Source of the DNA: an uncultured Bacilli bacterium
GTDB lineage: Bacteria > Bacillota_I > Bacilli_A > RF39 > UBA660
Length of the DNA: 32,288 nt
NCBI GenBank assembly: GCA_944350315.1
Contig: CALVON010000036.1
Coordinates: 1 to 32,288 of the forward strand
Direction: 5' to 3'
Shown: piece by piece, positions 29,591 to 32,288 of the stretch
Position numbering within the stretch: the first letter of the stretch is position 1
Layout of the letters: each line of letters begins with the position of its first letter
The notes under the pieces: model-generated
Seen by the model: the letters and a program-made list of their open reading frames with translations, nothing else
The model's database searches: none
Told to the model about the DNA's origin: nothing
Made by a program: the position numbers and the translations under genes

Positions 29591-32288
29591 ATGTTTAAAA
29601 ATAAAAGAATTATTATATATAGTATTATTTTAATTATGTTAATTGCAATTATTGGAGGAACATTCTCGTTTTATACTTGGAATTCTTTAGAATCCCAAAA
29701 AACAGAAATAAGTTTTTCAGCAACCGGTGGTTTTTCATGTTCAGCAAGAGGTGTTAGTACAATTGACAGTACTGGGGTTTCATTAATCCCAACAGATTGT
29801 ACTAATCCTGAAAATAAAGATCATGTTATAATGAAAGAAATTACTACTACTGTATCTAATTCTACAGGTAGTAATGCTTATATGAATATGTGGTTGGAAG
29901 TAAAAAAATTAGGAAATTATTTATCTGACTCAGAAAATTTTAAGTATGCCTTAACAACCTCTTCCGAGAGTTGTGCAAGTGGCTTAGTATCTACTGGTAA
30001 TTTTAATCAGTTAGCCGAAGGAGAACGTGTTTTACTTCTTGAAGAAAACAAATATTCTTCTTCTAAAGAAGAAACATACTATTTATGGATATGGTTAGAC
30101 AGTGAGGAGACAGAAATTCCTCCAATGGATGAAGATTCTAGGTCATTTGAACTTTCATTAAATGGCGAATGTAGTGATAAAGAAGTAATAGAAAATTTTG
30201 TTATTACTGATAAGAATACTAATTATCAATCAATAAGTGTCACAGCTACAAATACGATTAGAAATATAAATGCTTATGCTGTTATTCCAGAGACTATTGA
30301 AGGAGTATCATATGATATTAGTAATCCAAATTTATCAGGATTAAATTATAAAGATGATATTAATAATATTATGTTATTAAGTAATGAGCCAACTGAAGAT
30401 GATTGGATTGAAATAACTGATGAAATAGGTAAAACATATACTTTAAAATATGAAGTATCTGAGCCTGGTGTTTATTATGTATGGTTTAGAGATACTTCAG
30501 GAAATACTGTTAGTGATAGTGTCGAAGTAAGTAATTTCGATACAACTAAACCAAGTTGTATTTGGAGTGCTCCAAGTAAAAGTGTTTTACAAGCAAATGA
30601 GGAAGCTGCAATAACATTAACATGTACTGATAATGAATCAGGAATTGATAATAGTGTTAAATTAAATGTTAATGATATTAATTTATCAACTAATTCAATT
30701 GAAGTAAAAAGTATAACTGAAGAACAAATAACAAATGGATATAAATATGTAGTAACAATAAAACAAAGAAGAGATAACGGAAGTGTTACCTTAACTATTC
30801 CCAATAATAAAATTAAAGATATTGCCGGAAATGGTAACGATGAAGTAACATCTTCTGAAATAGAAATGTCTAGATCTTACAATATTAGCTATAAAGACGT
30901 AGGTAATTTAGAATTTAGTGGAGTACATGAAGAAGGATATCCAGTTTCTTATAGTTCAGGATTAGTAACAATATTAGATATGCCTATCAAAAAAGGATAT
31001 AGTTTTTCAGGATATTATTTAGATAACGCTGGTGAAGGCGATGTAATAACAAGTATTAGTGAAACGCAAACAGGAGATATTATCTTATATGCAAAATTTA
31101 TAGATAATATAGCGCCATATGGAGTAGCTAATTTATCACTTAATGATGGAGTATTTACATTATCATTATCAAATTATGGAGATGAAGGATCTGGATTAGT
31201 AAACACCTACGGATATGCAATATCTACATCAAGTACATGTAGTGGGGTAAGTTATATTGAATCTAATGAATTATCTATGGAATTTAATGATACGTATGAA
31301 TCAGACACAAAATATTATGGATGTATAAAACTAACTGATAATGCGGGTAATGTTGGATATATAGTGTCAGGAGGAATAGAATATAAATCAAATGAAATAG
31401 AAGAAATATATACTACTTCTGGTACTTATACATATGTAATTCCTCAAACAGGGATTTATAAATTAGAAGCATGGGGTGCGCAAGGTGGGACTTATAGTAA
31501 TTATTTAGGGGGATATGGAGGATATTCAGCAGGTAATATCTTTTTAACGAAAGATGATACACTATATATTAATGTTGGTGGGATTGGCGGTTCAAACAAC
31601 ACAGTGACAAATGTTGGAGGTTATAATGGTGGTGGTTATTCAGGAAATAATTCTGGTGCAAAGTCTTATGGTGGCGGAGGTGCCACTCATATTGCTATAT
31701 CCTCAGGATTGCTATATACATTTTCTTCAAAAATAGATGAAGTCTTGATTGTAGCTGGAGGCGGCGGAGGTGCCACCTCAGGTAGTACAACTCAAGCAGG
31801 CCATGGAGGAGGTCATATAGGAAATAAGGGAACGTCATCTAATTCTGCTTATAACAATAGTACATATTTGCCTGGTGGTGGTACACAAAATGGACCTGGG
31901 TATGCATATGAAGGAACAACTAGGCAAGGAACGTTTGGACGTGGAATATTGTCTAATACAAGAGGCTGGGGCGGTGGAGGTGGCGGTGGATACTATGGCG
32001 GATCCAATGGTCACGGAACAACAGGAGCTGGCGGTTCAGGATACATTGGCAATTCTTTATTAACAGATAAGTATATGTACTGTTACAATTGCACGACGTC
32101 TGATGAAGAAAGTACCAAAACATATACAACTACTAATGTATCAGAGGAACCAATATCTAACTATGCAAAGAAGGGTAATGGAGCAGCAAGAATAACGTAT
32201 GCTTCTAGTATAGATGGCAGCACAATTACTATTAATTACAATAACAATAACGGAAGTGGTTGTTATAGTAAATCAGTTACTACTGGAG
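29591..32288 (+). CDS. Large cell-surface protein with Ig-like, InlB-type and glycine-rich regions (partial)
   Basis: The frame is open for 899 codons and runs off the window; GGAGG site before ATG 29591. The N-terminus (KRIIIYSIILIMLIAIIGGT then FSFYTWNS) resembles SipW-dependent export signals of the TasA/camelysin type, with a short domain of about 180 residues after it. Next are Ig-like strands (about 200-415, e.g. DTTKPSCIWSAPS, PNNKIKDIAGNGN), then an InlB/Listeria-Bacteroides-type repeat (YNISYKDVGNLEFSGV, KKGYSFSGYY, LYAKF), another Ig-like part (DNIAPYGVANLSL), and a glycine-rich domain from about 610 to 825 (GTYTYVIPQTGIYKLEAWGA, then GGGGGATS and GWGGGGGGGYYGGS). It looks like an adhesin or matrix protein. 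Anchor and C-terminus are not visible. Confidence 0.8.
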   Translation, partial: MFKNKRIIIYSIILIMLIAIIGGTFSFYTWNSLESQKTEISFSATGGFSCSARGVSTIDSTGVSLIPTDCTNPENKDHVIMKEITTTVSNSTGSNAYMNMWLEVKKLGNYLSDSENFKYALTTSSESCASGLVSTGNFNQLAEGERVLLLEENKYSSSKEETYYLWIWLDSEETEIPPMDEDSRSFELSLNGECSDKEVIENFVITDKNTNYQSISVTATNTIRNINAYAVIPETIEGVSYDISNPNLSGLNYKDDINNIMLLSNEPTEDDWIEITDEIGKTYTLKYEVSEPGVYYVWFRDTSGNTVSDSVEVSNFDTTKPSCIWSAPSKSVLQANEEAAITLTCTDNESGIDNSVKLNVNDINLSTNSIEVKSITEEQITNGYKYVVTIKQRRDNGSVTLTIPNNKIKDIAGNGNDEVTSSEIEMSRSYNISYKDVGNLEFSGVHEEGYPVSYSSGLVTILDMPIKKGYSFSGYYLDNAGEGDVITSISETQTGDIILYAKFIDNIAPYGVANLSLNDGVFTLSLSNYGDEGSGLVNTYGYAISTSSTCSGVSYIESNELSMEFNDTYESDTKYYGCIKLTDNAGNVGYIVSGGIEYKSNEIEEIYTTSGTYTYVIPQTGIYKLEAWGAQGGTYSNYLGGYGGYSAGNIFLTKDDTLYINVGGIGGSNNTVTNVGGYNGGGYSGNNSGAKSYGGGGATHIAISSGLLYTFSSKIDEVLIVAGGGGGATSGSTTQAGHGGGHIGNKGTSSNSAYNNSTYLPGGGTQNGPGYAYEGTTRQGTFGRGILSNTRGWGGGGGGGYYGGSNGHGTTGAGGSGYIGNSLLTDKYMYCYNCTTSDEESTKTYTTTNVSEEPISNYAKKGNGAARITYASSIDGSTITINYNNNNGSGCYSKSVTTG

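Noticed and set aside
30475-30804. 109-residue minus-strand frame
   Set aside because: It lies entirely within the large surface-protein gene and has no supporting features.
31875-32063. 62-residue plus-strand frame
   Set aside because: It is an alternative frame of the glycine-rich region of the surface protein.

Overview
The window is AT-rich DNA using the standard code (TGA acts as a stop, Trp is TGG). It looks like the chromosome of an anaerobic, spore-forming, low-GC Firmicute. Evidence: a rubredoxin/ferredoxin/superoxide-reductase operon (anaerobe oxygen defence), sporulation genes (SpoIIIAH-like, GerE, GerM, a SpoVID-like LysM protein and a YsxE/CotS-like partner), and Firmicute gene order for infC-rpmI-rplT. 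SpoVID plus YsxE points to a Bacilli-type lineage, perhaps one of the small-genome gut Bacilli such as the RF39 or Erysipelotrichia-like groups. That placement is inference.

Layout. 1-2139: tail of a NUDIX gene, then decaying DNA with a transposase fragment and a broken IS4-type insertion sequence. 2140-3434: a secreted C39-like cysteine protease and a small membrane-anchored protein. 3799-5511: rubredoxin-type protein, 4Fe-4S ferredoxin and desulfoferrodoxin, a likely superoxide/peroxide detoxification operon. 5512-9163: a structured gene-poor stretch and two unrecognised genes. 9316-11176: a helix-turn-helix gene with a long leader that can fold over its own ribosome site, then the RNA ligase RtcB. 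11351-14390: a triple-PepSY membrane protein and, on the minus strand, an Ig-domain/C39 protease with a membrane-anchored partner. 14565-17799: a calcium-type P-ATPase coupled to an RsgI-like membrane protein. 17842-21895: htpG behind a CIRCE-like operator, then PP2C phosphatase, recX and a lipoprotein.

21992-27776 is mostly a sporulation neighbourhood: spoIIIAH-like, gerE, gerM, tRNA-Arg(UCU), two small membrane proteins, an NlpC/P60 cell-wall hydrolase, then spoVID-like and ysxE-like. Several of these have candidate SigE- or SigK-type promoters. 27979-29454 is the infC-rpmI-rplT operon with a structured leader, an attenuator and an AUA start codon for infC. From 29591 to the window end runs a very large surface protein (Ig-like, InlB-type and glycine-rich regions) that is not complete here.

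Recurring architecture: many promoters sit very close to start codons (leaders of about 10-20 nt), ribosome sites are often AGGTGAT rather than GGAGG, and several intrinsic terminators overlap the stop codon of the gene they end.
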